Shown: one piece after another, positions 17,098 to 26,007 of the stretch
How positions within the stretch are numbered: position 1 is the stretch's first letter
Layout: every line of letters begins with the position of its first letter
Source of the DNA: Methanomassiliicoccales archaeon
GTDB taxonomy: Archaea; Thermoplasmatota; Thermoplasmata; RBG-16-68-12; SOIM01
Reading direction: 5' to 3'
Assembly: GCA_004377185.1 (NCBI GenBank)
Contig: SOIM01000033.1
Coordinates: 19,168-83,167 of the forward strand
Length of the DNA: 64,000 bases
Notes under the pieces: model-generated
What the model saw: the letters and a program-made list of their open reading frames with translations, nothing else
Told to the model about the DNA's origin: nothing
Databases searched by the model: none
Translations under genes and position numbers: made by a program

Positions 17098-20000
17098 ATG
17101 AATGATATGGGCGCGAATTTGATTAGACAAAAAGTGGGGGAGTCAAGAAGACTCTCAGAGAAAAGAGCTTTGAAAACAGTATCCTTGTCGACAATCATAC
17201 TCCTTTTGTGTACGACCTTGTCAATGACAATCTCGAACCAAAATGTTTCTGCTAGGATGTGGGAACCGATACAGGAGATCAGCACCGACAGCACCACCGA
17301 AAGGCAATGGAACGTGTCACTCGCCGCAGAGGACGACAAGGTCTACGCAGTGTGGGCGGATTTTGAGGACGGGGACTACGACATTTACTACAGGTACAAT
17401 GATGGAGCAAGTTGGCTGGGCGAATGGGAAATCAGCACGGACACATCAGGTGAATGGCAGATAAATCCCTCAATTTCTGTTGAAAATGGTAAATTGTACG
17501 TCGTATGGGAACAGGTGAATTCTACTACTAGAGATATCTACTATAGGCACTTTGACGGAACTACTTGGCAACCAGAAATGCTATTGAGCACCGACATTGG
17601 ATGGGAACGTCAGGAAGCTCCGGATGTTGCGGTGGACAATGGGCAGGTACATGTGGTGTGGCAGGACGATTATGATGGAGATTGGGACGTCTTCTATAGG
17701 CACTTCGATGGAACAAGTTGGCAGCCTGAGCAACAGATTAGCCCTGATCCTTGGCTCGAAGTTCACAAGAACCCCTCAATCGCTGCAGAAGGCGGAGGGA
17801 TACACGTTGTCTGGGAAAACATCTCTTCTGGTAACTTTGGCATCCGGTACAAGCACTTTAACGGCCTAGGCTGGCAGCCTGAAGTGGAGCTTAGCACAGA
17901 CTTCATATGGGACAAAAGCTTCCCATCAGTCGCTGTAAGTGGGGGAAATGTACACGTTGTCTGGGGGGACAGGAAATCAGATGGAGACTACGATATCTTC
18001 TACAGACACTTCGACGGAGTGAGTTGGCAACCCGATCAAGAGATCAGCGTGGATGCAGGGTCAGAGCTGCAATTCGCCCCTGCAATCGCCTTGGATAGTG
18101 CAGAGGTGCATGTGGTCTGGTGGGAGGGTGGGGTCGGCGATAATATCACTTACAGATATTGCGATGGCGTAAGCTGGCAGCCCGAAGAAGTGATCGCAAC
18201 GTTTTCAGGGATAAGCTGGTATGGAGAATACCCGGTAGTCTCGTCCGCCCCCGGTGTGGTCCATGTCGCTTGGGCAGACAGTAGAGACGGGGACTACGAT
18301 ATCATGTACACTAGGAGCACCGAAGACATCACACCACCACAATCAAATACAAATCCCATATCACCCTACTGGCAAACGACGACCACATTCGATGTGGATT
18401 GGACAGCTACAGATGACCAAGATCTTGCAAACATATCTCTTTACTACAGATTCAGTCCAAACAACGCCTCTTGGTTTCCCTGGGCGGAATGGGATTACAA
18501 TAACTCTACTTCTGGAGTCTTTGCCACTGGTACTTTTCCGTTTGATGCTATTGACGGGGACGGATTCTATGAGTTCTACACAATTGCAAGGGACTCCTCA
18601 GGGAACAATGAAATGCCTCCTCTATCTGCTGACTCAATCGTCGGGGTGGATACAGACCCTCCCACGGGTTCCATAGTGATAAATGACGGGGACGAATGGA
18701 CAACATCCACCTCTGTGACCTTGACACTGACTTACTTTGACGCACTCTCTGGGGTGGACCAGGTTAGATACAGCAATGACGGCCTTTGGGACAGTGAACC
18801 TTGGGAAACACCTTCATCGACAAAGGCATGGATCATTCCCTCTGGAGACGGAACTAAGACAGTATATTACCAGGTCAGGGACAATGCTGGGTTGCTCTCC
18901 ACAACATATTCGGACGATATCAGTCTTGATACGACACCACCTGTTGGGTCCATTATCATAAATGATGGGGATATCTGGACAACATCGCCTTGGGTGACTC
19001 TTTCGCTAACATATTTCGATGCAACCTCAGGTGTTGATCAGGTCAGGTACAGCAATGACGGGGTATGGGACAGTGAGTCCTGGGAATTTCCGTCCACAAC
19101 AAAAGAATGGCCACTATCATTTGGAGACGGGGTAAAGACAGTCTACTACCAGATAAAAGATAACGCCGGTCTATTGTCCAACACATACTCGGACAGCATC
19201 GGGCTGGACACAACAGAACCTGTGGGATTCATTACTGTCAACAACGGGGATGAATGGACGAACTCAACATCAGTCATACTGACACTTGGATATCTCGACT
19301 CGACGTCCGGCGTCTCACAGGTCAGGTACAGCAATGACGGTTTATGGGACTCGGAAGTTTGGGAAACCCCCTCAACAACGAAATCCTGGACGATTACAAG
19401 TGGAGATGAAATCAAAATTATCCATTACCAGATAAGAGACGTTGCTGGTTTGGAGTCGATGACCTATCTGGATTACATTGGTTTGGACACTACCCAGCCA
19501 ACAGGTTCTGTCAATGTGAACAACGGAGATGAACTGACCGCATCAACATCTGTAACCCTGTCTCTTGCCTACTGGGACAGCTTCTCAGGTGTAGCCAAAA
19601 TAAGATTCAGTAATGACGGCATCTGGGATACCGAAGTCTGGCAATCCCCTTCAACCGAGAAACCCTGGCTGCTCACGTCCGGAGATGGGACAAAGACCGT
19701 ATACTATCAGATCAGAGACAACGCTGGGTTGATTTCTGAAACCTACACGGATGATATTGAATTAGACACAACACCTCCAACGATTGTTAGCATCTCACCT
19801 CCCAATGGAGTGACTGGTGTTGAAATCAGCACCAACATCGAAGTGACATTCAGCGAGAGAATGGACCAGTCCGCAACTGTAGATTCCTTCAGCTTAGTGA
19901 AAGGTCAAACAGAGATCGATGGCATGATTGTATGGACGATTGACGGTAGGACCATGTTCTTCATTCCAACGGGAGATCTGGAATACAATACGACCTATCA

Positions 20001-20286
20001 AATCTTCATCTTGACAGGAGCCAGAGACATTGCAGGCAACAGCATGGTAGGTGCCAGTGACACTTCTTTCACGACGAAAGAGGTTGAAGAAGAAACTCAA
20101 GAAGAACCGCTCACAACCACAGACTACTGGTGGATCATCCTTGTGCTGGTAATCATCTTGTTGATCATAGCACTCATAGTCGTAGGAAGGCGTAAGAGGT
20201 CACAAACTGAAGAGGTCCCCACCGATGAAGAGAATGGTTTGGAGTCCTCAGAAGCAAATCAATCAAATGATGTCAATGAGACTTAG
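17098..20286 (+). CDS. Surface protein: 7-bladed propeller, Ig repeats, TM anchor
   Basis: Large secreted protein. After a signal peptide (LKTVSLSTIILLLCTTLSM), seven propeller units of about 50 residues end in xxYRHFDGxSWQPE, each with HVVWxDxxDGDxDIxYR. A spacer domain with SLYYRFSPNN follows, then four 93-residue Ig-like repeats (PPTGSIVINDGDEW ... RYSNDG ... VYYQVRDNAGL). Next is an SbsA-like Ig domain (PPTIVSISPPNGVTGVEISTNIEVTFSERM), a single TM helix (WWIILVLVIILLIIALIVV) and a short charged tail. ATG at 17098 is preferred over 17050, because TATATA at 17056-17061 overlaps the upstream ATG. It is a paralog of the protein at 34334, whose tail carries DNA-binding domains instead. Confidence 0.88.
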   Translation: MNDMGANLIRQKVGESRRLSEKRALKTVSLSTIILLLCTTLSMTISNQNVSARMWEPIQEISTDSTTERQWNVSLAAEDDKVYAVWADFEDGDYDIYYRYNDGASWLGEWEISTDTSGEWQINPSISVENGKLYVVWEQVNSTTRDIYYRHFDGTTWQPEMLLSTDIGWERQEAPDVAVDNGQVHVVWQDDYDGDWDVFYRHFDGTSWQPEQQISPDPWLEVHKNPSIAAEGGGIHVVWENISSGNFGIRYKHFNGLGWQPEVELSTDFIWDKSFPSVAVSGGNVHVVWGDRKSDGDYDIFYRHFDGVSWQPDQEISVDAGSELQFAPAIALDSAEVHVVWWEGGVGDNITYRYCDGVSWQPEEVIATFSGISWYGEYPVVSSAPGVVHVAWADSRDGDYDIMYTRSTEDITPPQSNTNPISPYWQTTTTFDVDWTATDDQDLANISLYYRFSPNNASWFPWAEWDYNNSTSGVFATGTFPFDAIDGDGFYEFYTIARDSSGNNEMPPLSADSIVGVDTDPPTGSIVINDGDEWTTSTSVTLTLTYFDALSGVDQVRYSNDGLWDSEPWETPSSTKAWIIPSGDGTKTVYYQVRDNAGLLSTTYSDDISLDTTPPVGSIIINDGDIWTTSPWVTLSLTYFDATSGVDQVRYSNDGVWDSESWEFPSTTKEWPLSFGDGVKTVYYQIKDNAGLLSNTYSDSIGLDTTEPVGFITVNNGDEWTNSTSVILTLGYLDSTSGVSQVRYSNDGLWDSEVWETPSTTKSWTITSGDEIKIIHYQIRDVAGLESMTYLDYIGLDTTQPTGSVNVNNGDELTASTSVTLSLAYWDSFSGVAKIRFSNDGIWDTEVWQSPSTEKPWLLTSGDGTKTVYYQIRDNAGLISETYTDDIELDTTPPTIVSISPPNGVTGVEISTNIEVTFSERMDQSATVDSFSLVKGQTEIDGMIVWTIDGRTMFFIPTGDLEYNTTYQIFILTGARDIAGNSMVGASDTSFTTKEVEEETQEEPLTTTDYWWIILVLVIILLIIALIVVGRRKRSQTEEVPTDEENGLESSEANQSNDVNET
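18653..19775 (+). repeat. Four tandem 279-bp coding repeats
   Basis: Four copies of a 93-codon unit, starting near 18653, 18932, 19211 and 19490, encode the Ig-like repeats of the surface protein. Shared words are CAGCAATGACGG (copies 1-3), GGAGACGG or GGAGATGG, and ACAATGCTGG. Similar copies occur at 35880-36960, so both genes could recombine or change repeat number. Confidence 0.8.
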
Positions 20287-20365
20287 TGTCTTGTCTCGAA
20301 CCCAAGCTTCACTTTCGAGTTAGAGATTATTCAGGATACTCTTTGGTGCCTCAAGTCCAGATTCC

Positions 20366-20686
20366 TCAACTCTCTCTCCTTTCAACTACGATCGTACAAT
20401 TAGTGGCAACAGCACCTATTGCACCGAGCGCCGCCAGCCAGGGTGCTAGGACAGCTCCCACCACTCCCAATGCCATCGGTATGTCGAGCAGAACTCTTCC
20501 TTTGTCGTCCTTTATGATAATCCTATTGACATTCCCTTCGTGAATCAGAGTCTTGACCCTTCCCACGAGATCATCTGACGACACTGTGTACTCTTCTGTC
20601 TTGATCCCTTTCACCGGATTCCCGCAGAATGCACAATAACTTGCTTCCGGTACCAGTTCCTTACCACATCTTGAGCAGAACACCAT
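20366..20686 (-). CDS. Zinc-ribbon DUF4342 protein
   Basis: An N-terminal zinc ribbon (FCSRCGKELVPEASYCAFCGNPV, two CxxC pairs) is followed by a DUF4342 domain: VSSDDLVGRVKTLIHEGNVNRIIIKDDKGRVLLDIPMALGVVGAVLAPWLAALGAIGAVATNCTIVVER, which includes one hydrophobic hairpin. The domain's function is unknown. Start at 20686 is chosen because GAGGGG lies 8 nt upstream; a longer reading from 20719 would overlap the phosphoesterase gene. It follows that gene in the same direction with the ATG inside a short overlap region, so they are probably one operon. Confidence 0.82.
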   Translation of the reverse strand: MVFCSRCGKELVPEASYCAFCGNPVKGIKTEEYTVSSDDLVGRVKTLIHEGNVNRIIIKDDKGRVLLDIPMALGVVGAVLAPWLAALGAIGAVATNCTIVVERRES

Positions 20687-20699
20687 TCTTATCCCCTCG

Positions 20700-21434
20700 T
20701 TAATTGAAGACATTGTCAACCTTGAGTATCTCCCTCGAGCTCTTGTCCGATACGTTCACCTCTTTCAATATGACCTTCTCCCTCTCTATCTCCAGAACAT
20801 TGAAGGAAGGATATGATCTGCCTTTCAGTCTCCTGGACGAAGCCGTGCCTGCGCAGACGAAATAGGTATCCTCCAATCTCCACACCCAAGGCAGGTGTTT
20901 GTGACCCGACAGAACGAAATGCACTCCCAGCTCGGTACAAAGCCTGAGAACCTCCCCAGCATCCACGGGTATGTGCCTCTCTCTGCCCGTCCCCGGAATG
21001 GGTATGAGGTGGTGATGCAACGCGAGCACCCTGGTCTTCCCTTCTGTCGACATCTTTTCCCTTATCATTGGGTAGTGTTCCCGACCTATGTGTCCGTCAT
21101 CTATGTCCGGTACCGTTGAGTCCAACCCGACTATCACCGCCTCGTCATTCTCAAGACAGGGGAATCTCGATCCAAAAACCTCCTCGAAGATCCTGTAGCC
21201 CTCATTTCTCGCATCGTGGTTGCCGGGGACCAGCACTTTGTTTCTTATCCCTATTCTATCAACATACTCCTTGGCGATATCATACTCGTGAGTATATCCC
21301 TCGTCCGTGATGTCACCCGTGAATACGAATATGTCCGGTTCGATAGAACCCAGAATATCCAGAACGTTCTCACCCCATTCCGGGACGAAGTTGGGGCTCG
21401 TAAGGTGCAAATCCGAAACGTGTGCAATCTTCAT
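20700..21434 (-). CDS. Calcineurin-like metallophosphoesterase
   Basis: Two-metal phosphoesterase of 244 aa. All five family motifs are present: DLHL (8-11), GDITDEG, GNHDARNEG, LALHHHLIP and SGHKHLPW. It looks like the CpdA/YfcE-type class III group, in which substrates vary (cyclic nucleotides, phosphodiesters), so the substrate cannot be named. No signal peptide, so cytoplasmic. Upstream of a DUF4342 gene in a probable two-gene unit. Confidence 0.9.
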   Translation of the reverse strand: MKIAHVSDLHLTSPNFVPEWGENVLDILGSIEPDIFVFTGDITDEGYTHEYDIAKEYVDRIGIRNKVLVPGNHDARNEGYRIFEEVFGSRFPCLENDEAVIVGLDSTVPDIDDGHIGREHYPMIREKMSTEGKTRVLALHHHLIPIPGTGRERHIPVDAGEVLRLCTELGVHFVLSGHKHLPWVWRLEDTYFVCAGTASSRRLKGRSYPSFNVLEIEREKVILKEVNVSDKSSREILKVDNVFN

Positions 21435-21489
21435 ATTTCAATCTCCTTTGCCAACTCCTATTTTCTCATATACTATAAAAGAAACTTCA

Positions 21490-22044
21490 CTAGGCGTACT
21501 CCTTCCCTATCCCCTTCTCGAAGAGAAGCCTGTCCAAGCTTCGGTTGAGTCTCGAATTGAGGTCTCTCTGCTTGGTTGACAGCTCGGCCGGGCTGCCGTA
21601 TCGAACGGGACCTTGAAGAACTGCCTGGGAACCGATGTCCGCAATCCTCCTCGGTTCGGACTTCAACACCCTGTCCACTAAGGGCATTATGTCCTCCCTG
21701 CCGATGGTGCCGTCGATGAACTTCCTTATCATGTCGTCCGGAAGGGGTCTCAGGCCGTAGGAGGGTACACTCCCGTCTATGATCCTGGTCGCCTCCTCTT
21801 TTCCACCGACCTTCATGCCCAGACCGATGGGCTTGCTCTTGTACAGGCTGTCCACCTTCACCTGCCAGAGCTCCTCGCCTGTCGAGATGAATATGTCATT
21901 GTGCGATCCCTTTGGCTCACTGACCAAGATCCTCCAATCTTTAGGATTCTTGTTGTACTTGCTGGAAAGCTCTCTCATGAGCAGGTCAACAGGAAGGGTT
22001 TCCTCCATTCTATGCTTCACCTCAACCCAGTTCTTCCCTTCCAT
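21490..22044 (-). CDS. Hypothetical protein, 184 aa
   Basis: Not recognised. A soluble mixed alpha/beta protein starting MEGKNWVEVKHRMEETLPVDLLMRELSSK. The middle (NDIFISTGEELWQVKVDSLYKSKPIGLGMKV) looks like a small beta-sheet, and the C-terminal part (STKQRDLNSRLNRSLDRLLFEKGIG) is helical and basic. No known catalytic motif, signal peptide or TM. It is divergent from the proline dehydrogenase gene across a 90-bp spacer. Codon use and length support a real gene. Confidence 0.65.
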   Translation of the reverse strand: MEGKNWVEVKHRMEETLPVDLLMRELSSKYNKNPKDWRILVSEPKGSHNDIFISTGEELWQVKVDSLYKSKPIGLGMKVGGKEEATRIIDGSVPSYGLRPLPDDMIRKFIDGTIGREDIMPLVDRVLKSEPRRIADIGSQAVLQGPVRYGSPAELSTKQRDLNSRLNRSLDRLLFEKGIGKEYA

Positions 22045-22134
22045 ATCTCACTTACGAGCCAAAAAGTTTTCTGCTTGAGTTCTGTCTTTGGTAGTAATAC
22101 CTATTGTGGTCTGACTGCTACATTTTTATAAACT

Positions 22135-23094
22135 GTGATTCTTTCAGATGGGAGAAGGGGGTCGGACACGCTAGAGAGCATTCTTCTGTTCCTTTCCAAG
22201 AGCAAGTTCCTTGAGAGGATAATCACTAATTCCAGTATTGCCAAGAAGGCCGCATCTCTATTTGTGTCCGGGGAGAGGATTGAGGACGCCATCAATGCCG
22301 CAAGAAGGGCCAATGAGATCGGCATAACGGCGACCATCGATCATCTCGGAGAGAGCGTTGAGAATGATATCCTGGCCAGGAAGTTCACGGATGTGTACAT
22401 TGCCGTCCTGGATCAGATTGCCGAAAGCGGTGTGGACTCCAACATCTCGGTCAAATTGACGCAGCTCGGTCTGGGCATTGACTTCGACCTCTGTCATCAG
22501 AACTTCCAGAGAATCGTTGAAAGGGCGAGACAGCTCAACAACTTTGTCAGGATAGACATGGAAGACTCTCCCTATACGCAGAAGACGTTAGACATCTTCA
22601 AAGCCATTCGGAAGGATTACTCGAACGTCGGAATCGTCCTTCAGGCGTATTTGTATCGAACGGAGAAGGACATTCTGGAAGTCATCGAGAACGGGCACGG
22701 CCTGAGGATTTGCAAGGGCGCTTATACCGAGCCAAAGGAAATCGCCTTTCAGAAAAAGGATCAGGTAGACAAGAACTTCATCCATCTCCTGGAAATGCTG
22801 CTGTCGGAGAAAGCAAGGAAGAATGGCGTGTATGTAGGGATTGCTACTCATGACGACAAGATAATAGAATGGACGAAGGACTTCGCCAAGAGAAACGGCA
22901 TAGGCAAAAACGAGTTCGAGTTCCAAATGCTCTTCGGAATAAGGAAGGATTTACAAGTTGAGCTTGTGAAAGAAGGCTACCGAATGAGGGCGTACATTCC
23001 CTTCGGCACCTACTGGTACCCGTACTATGTGAGAAGGTTGGCGGAAAGGCCGGCGAATATCTTGACTTTCGCGAGAACCATTCTGGGCGGATAA
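22135..23094 (+). CDS. Proline dehydrogenase
   Basis: FAD-dependent oxidation of proline to pyrroline-5-carboxylate. The TIM-barrel motifs of single-domain PRODH are all seen: TATIDHLGESVE, NISVKLTQLG, VRIDMEDSPYTQ, VLQAYLYRTEKDI, LRICKGAYTEP, GIATHDDKII, FEFQMLFGIR and AYIPFGTYWYPYYVRRLAERP. About 319 aa, the size of bacterial PutB. The start is uncertain: only a GTG at 22135 is in frame, yet a good TATA (TTTTTATAAAC, 22123-22133) sits right before it, so initiation may be at a rare codon near LESILLF or from an earlier promoter. No P5C dehydrogenase is in the window. Confidence 0.92.
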   Translation: MILSDGRRGSDTLESILLFLSKSKFLERIITNSSIAKKAASLFVSGERIEDAINAARRANEIGITATIDHLGESVENDILARKFTDVYIAVLDQIAESGVDSNISVKLTQLGLGIDFDLCHQNFQRIVERARQLNNFVRIDMEDSPYTQKTLDIFKAIRKDYSNVGIVLQAYLYRTEKDILEVIENGHGLRICKGAYTEPKEIAFQKKDQVDKNFIHLLEMLLSEKARKNGVYVGIATHDDKIIEWTKDFAKRNGIGKNEFEFQMLFGIRKDLQVELVKEGYRMRAYIPFGTYWYPYYVRRLAERPANILTFARTILGG

Positions 23095-23164
23095 TTGATC
23101 CATTGTTGTTGGGAATGGGGCAATCTGTCAAATTAAGGTCAAGAGTGACTCGAAATAGTGCTAG

Positions 23165-23388
23165 ATGACGGAAATCACAAATACAGGCCAAATCGTGTTG
23201 TATTCAATCCTATCCAGATATTGCGGAGGAGAGTGGAAGTCGAAGGCTTACAATAGGATTCTAAGAGATATCGTGAATTTCCATATTGTTGCCAGCTCAC
23301 CGTAGTAAGCCCCCCTCAGAAGAGCATATAAACGGCCAGTGTTTACTCATCTTCAAATCCACATCTCAATCAAGAGGGGTGAGCAGCC
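23165..23388 (+). other. Gap with a short ORF, repeat copy and cupin promoter
   Basis: The space between the proline dehydrogenase and cupin genes holds a 46-codon ORF (23165-23305; begins MTEITNTGQIVLYS and ends HIVASSP) of doubtful reality. Its last codons fall inside a partial copy of the dispersed repeat (23290-23320). ATATAAACG at about 23326-23334 is the likely TATA box for the cupin gene. Confidence 0.35.
23290..23320 (+). repeat. Dispersed repeat, copy C (partial)
   Basis: TGCCAGCTCACCGTAGTAAG followed by a C-run corresponds to the 5' part of the repeat seen at 24981, 26176 and (3' part) 24336. The hairpin and core of the full copies are absent here. Confidence 0.6.
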
Positions 23389-23730
23389 TTGAGCAATAGA
23401 GTTGGGCAGTCGAAGATTATTGACATACCAAGCATCGTAGAAGCATGTTCAGAGAAATGGTACAACACAAACCTAAGTCAAGTGAATGATTCTCTCGTAC
23501 GACTTGGGATCTTCGAGGGTGAGTTTCATTGGCATCATCACGACAACGAAGATGAGTTCTTCTACGTGATATCTGGAAGACTTCTATTGGATCTACAAGA
23601 CGGTACAATCGAAATAGACCAGAATCAAGCATACACGGTACCTAGAGGGGTTGAACATCGAACCAGGGCCGAGGAAAGGACGGTTGTTCTGATGGTGGAA
23701 ACCGAAACAGTGAACCCAAAAGGAGACTAG
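23389..23730 (+). CDS. Small cupin-domain protein
   Basis: A single cupin barrel, 113 aa. Metal motif 1 is seen as HWHHHDNEDEFFYVISGRL (about 47-65) and motif 2 as YTVPRGVEHRTRAEE. This gives the usual His/Glu metal site. Such short cupins include isomerases, dioxygenases and sugar-binding proteins; nothing specifies which. Start is TTG at 23389, preceded by GGTGA at proper spacing, and no in-frame ATG precedes the conserved barrel. It stands alone. Confidence 0.85.
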   Translation: MSNRVGQSKIIDIPSIVEACSEKWYNTNLSQVNDSLVRLGIFEGEFHWHHHDNEDEFFYVISGRLLLDLQDGTIEIDQNQAYTVPRGVEHRTRAEERTVVLMVETETVNPKGD

Positions 23731-23791
23731 ATGGGCAAGTGATACATGGACGGATGAAGAAGATTGAACGCCTGTTCAACTAGTCGAGTGC

Positions 23792-24040
23792 TCAATAAGC
23801 CTTCCCACGATGCCGGATGCGGAGTATCAAGACCCCTTCTTTTGTCCTGCAGTATATCACTCTGTAGTCGCCCACCCGCAACTTGTACAACCCTCTATAC
23901 TCTCCCTTAAGCAGAACCCCTTTGTCTGGATTCTCGCCAAGGACCTTCTCTATCTGTTTGAGGATCCTGTTCACATCCTTCTTGTCAATTCTTCTCAAAT
24001 CCCGCTCAACAGATGCTTTGTACTCAATCCTTGCTGGCAA
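23792..24040 (-). CDS. RelE/ParE-family toxin
   Basis: 82-aa RelE-fold protein: IEYKASVERDLRRIDKKDVNRILKQIEKVL, then PDKGVLLKGEYRGLYKLRVGDYRVIYCR and the C-terminal RIRHRGKAY. The GDYRVIY strand and basic C-terminus are typical of mRNA-cleaving RelE toxins. It overlaps its antitoxin gene by 17 bp and is second in the pair, the usual order. Activity is inferred from the family. Confidence 0.88.
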   Translation of the reverse strand: MPARIEYKASVERDLRRIDKKDVNRILKQIEKVLGENPDKGVLLKGEYRGLYKLRVGDYRVIYCRTKEGVLILRIRHRGKAY

Positions 24041-24248
24041 GTCGCTTCCTCAGTTCTTTTGCAGAAATAATCTCGTCATCCTTGTCATGCAGTCTATCAA
24101 GAGCAATCCTGTAGTCCGCATACTCCTCTAGATAGCGCTCAATCGCTTTTCGAATCAGGTAGGACTTTGTTCTGTCCGATTCCTCCGCGATCTCCTGCAA
24201 CTGCTCATGAACAGTTTTGGGCAATCTTAGGCTAATGGACACGGGCAT
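24024..24248 (-). CDS. Ribbon-helix-helix antitoxin
   Basis: 74-aa antitoxin: N-terminal RHH DNA-binding domain (MPVSISLRLPKTVHEQLQEIAEESDRTKSYLIRKAIERYL) and a C-terminal toxin-binding helix (DEIISAKELRKRLASKD). First gene of the RelBE-type module, overlapping the toxin gene. RHH antitoxins usually bind repeats in their own promoter, and a pair of hexamers is present just upstream. Confidence 0.88.
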   Translation of the reverse strand: MPVSISLRLPKTVHEQLQEIAEESDRTKSYLIRKAIERYLEEYADYRIALDRLHDKDDEIISAKELRKRLASKD

Positions 24249-24258
24249 TTGTTCACCA

Positions 24259-24290
24259 TGTAATACACTGTAATGCTAGTATATCAACGT
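24259..24290 (-). promoter_or_regulatory. Promoter and operator of the RelBE module
   Basis: On the reverse strand TTGATATAC (24288-24280) is a TATA box. Directly downstream are two direct repeats ATTACA (forward TGTAAT at 24259-24264 and 24269-24274) with a spacing of exactly 10 bp, one helical turn. This is how RHH dimers bind side by side, so autoregulation is likely. Confidence 0.55.
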
Positions 24291-24335
24291 ATCGCAATGA
24301 AACAGACAGATAGTCTTCCTGTCGTTCACTCCACG

Positions 24336-24440
24336 GAAGCCCCCTTCGGTCGGTCGGATTCTATCCGATTAGGCAAGAAGTGTCTGAAATCCCTCGATGA
24401 AATGGGCTCTGTAGATGGGGCCTGCTCTCCTTTTTCTCCC
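24336..24440 (+). repeat. Dispersed structured repeat, copy A
   Basis: Matches copy B (26196-26305): AAGCCCCCTTC, then a hairpin (TCGGAT 24354-24359 with ATCCGA 24363-24368), then 26 identical bases at 24381-24406, then a variable C/T-rich tail. It lies in the gap between the antitoxin and the zinc-ribbon membrane gene, with no coding sense. Confidence 0.75.
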
Positions 24441-24517
24441 GAGCTCTTCTGGCTGACTCTTTGGAGAAAAGCTTATCGTAGACCCTGGTATCTGTGTTGT
24501 TAGGAGGCGATGAATGG

Positions 24518-25003
24518 ATGAAATGTCCTAGGTGCGATTCACCAGTAACAGACGATATGAAGTTCTGCGGGCACTGTGGTGTTGAGGTCGAGAGCGGGAA
24601 GAAGATTACGCTCGACGCATGGATTGGCTATATTAACCACACGCAGGAGACCCTAAGGAGCCGATCCCGTACTCTCTCTCGCTTGAATCTTGCAGGCCTC
24701 GGCATTGCTATCTTCTCTATCCCCTTTGTTGTTGTGATTATACCCTTTCTATCTGCCACCACTGCACTTTTCTTGGTCTTGCCATTCATCGGTTTCTTCT
24801 TTGGATCCATACTCATTTCTTTCTCAAGGTCAGAGCTTCGCGAGTTGGAAAAACCTCTACAGATTTGTGAAAACGCAAAACTGGCAGTTCTTGCAGGTAA
24901 TCTCACAACCTCCAAGGAAATCACAGGATACTTGGAGAATCAGCTCAAGAAATATGCTGTTTCCTATTCCGGCAAGCTCAAAGGTGCCAGCTCACCGCCT
25001 TAG
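24518..25003 (+). CDS. Zinc-ribbon membrane protein
   Basis: Zinc ribbon at the N-terminus (MKCPRCDSPVTDDMKFCGHCGVEV), a helical linker, two TM helices (GLGIAIFSIPFVVVIIPFLSA and LFLVLPFIGFFFGSILISF) and a helical C-terminal domain. The ATG at 24518 follows GGAGG (24503-24507). The last codons (KGASSPP) lie inside repeat copy D, so the repeat supplied the stop codon. Function unknown; similar zinc-ribbon membrane proteins are common in archaea. Confidence 0.75.
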   Translation: MKCPRCDSPVTDDMKFCGHCGVEVESGKKITLDAWIGYINHTQETLRSRSRTLSRLNLAGLGIAIFSIPFVVVIIPFLSATTALFLVLPFIGFFFGSILISFSRSELRELEKPLQICENAKLAVLAGNLTTSKEITGYLENQLKKYAVSYSGKLKGASSPP

Positions 25004-25013
25004 GCCCCCTTAT
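24981..25013 (+). repeat. Dispersed repeat, copy D (partial)
   Basis: AAGGTGCCAGCTCACCGCC followed by TTAGGCCCCCT matches the 5' part of copy B and copy C. It overlaps the end of the zinc-ribbon gene. GGTG (24983-24986) and CACC (24993-24996) can form a small stem. Confidence 0.6.
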
Positions 25014-25158
25014 ATTTGCATTATCTCGACGGAGCGAAAAGAATCGAAGGTATTGGACAAAAATCCTATTCCTCCTTCTTTTTCTTTTCTTGGACACGAG
25101 AAATCCTTTTGGCAAAAGGTTACGTGGATTCTCTTGTTTTCAGGAGAACTCTAGCCAT

Positions 25159-26007
25159 TCAAGGGCTCTCTCCCTTCCCCAGTTCCGAGTTGAGAAGGCG
25201 AAAAGCATCAAGGGCCAAGCCGAGGAGTTGAACCTTGCTTCGTTGAACGGTCTCCTTATCTCCTCTCTCCCTTCTTGAATCCCATTTCGGCCCCGCCACA
25301 CAGTCACCAGCAGTGAACAGTCCTCCTATGTGCTTGTTTCGGTATTTGGCGACAGAGAACAACGCTGAGGCCTCCATTTCAACGGTCAAACATCCTTCTC
25401 TGTAGAATTCCTCCACCTTCTCAACAGTCTCCCGGAAGAAAGCGTCCGTGGTCCACGTTCCACCCTCACGAAATGGAACATCGTTCTCTTCTAGAGACTT
25501 CCTTATGTACTCTAGCATCAGATCGCTGGGATAGGAGTATCTGCTAGGCTCCTGATAGTGAAAGGAAGTCCCCTCGTCCCGTAGGGCCTTGGTGGGCAGT
25601 ATGATGTCACCTCTTTTGACGTCCTTCGAAAGGGTTCCTGCACCGCCAATGGATATGAAATACTCGCCCCCGAAGGCAATCATGAATTCAAGAATCGCCG
25701 CGGCATTAGGACTGGCTATGCCTGGGAAGACGAATGCGATGTCAACACCCTCATAATCGAAAACATGGATGGGATCAAACATCGGGTTCTTCTCAGAGAA
25801 GTAGTATATCACCTCTGGATGGAAAGTCTCCTCCATATATCCGTACATCTCCTTGAAGAATGCGAGCACGCAGTACGGCGGTATCTCGGGTGCTTCTCTT
25901 CCGTGAATCTCTTTGCCGTACTCTGTTAAATCGATTGGATTCAACACTGAGTCCTCCGAAGGTAGTCCTGCCAGCAAAGCGATTTCCTGATGATTCTTCT
26001 CTTTCAT
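25159..26007 (-). CDS. Nucleoside phosphorylase (PNP/UDP family)
   Basis: Phosphorolysis of a nucleoside to base and ribose 1-phosphate, cytoplasmic. Of 282 aa, the phosphorylase-1 fold shows FPGIASPNAAAILEFMIAFGGEYFISIGGAGTL, RGDIILPTKALRDEGTSFHY, GGTWTTDAFFRETVEKVEEFY and CLTVEMEASALFSVAKYRNKH, the last being the ribose-binding Glu region. The sequence resembles uridine phosphorylase-like members more than purine ones, but the base specificity is not certain. It stands alone. Confidence 0.87.
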   Translation of the reverse strand: MKEKNHQEIALLAGLPSEDSVLNPIDLTEYGKEIHGREAPEIPPYCVLAFFKEMYGYMEETFHPEVIYYFSEKNPMFDPIHVFDYEGVDIAFVFPGIASPNAAAILEFMIAFGGEYFISIGGAGTLSKDVKRGDIILPTKALRDEGTSFHYQEPSRYSYPSDLMLEYIRKSLEENDVPFREGGTWTTDAFFRETVEKVEEFYREGCLTVEMEASALFSVAKYRNKHIGGLFTAGDCVAGPKWDSRRERGDKETVQRSKVQLLGLALDAFRLLNSELGKGESP

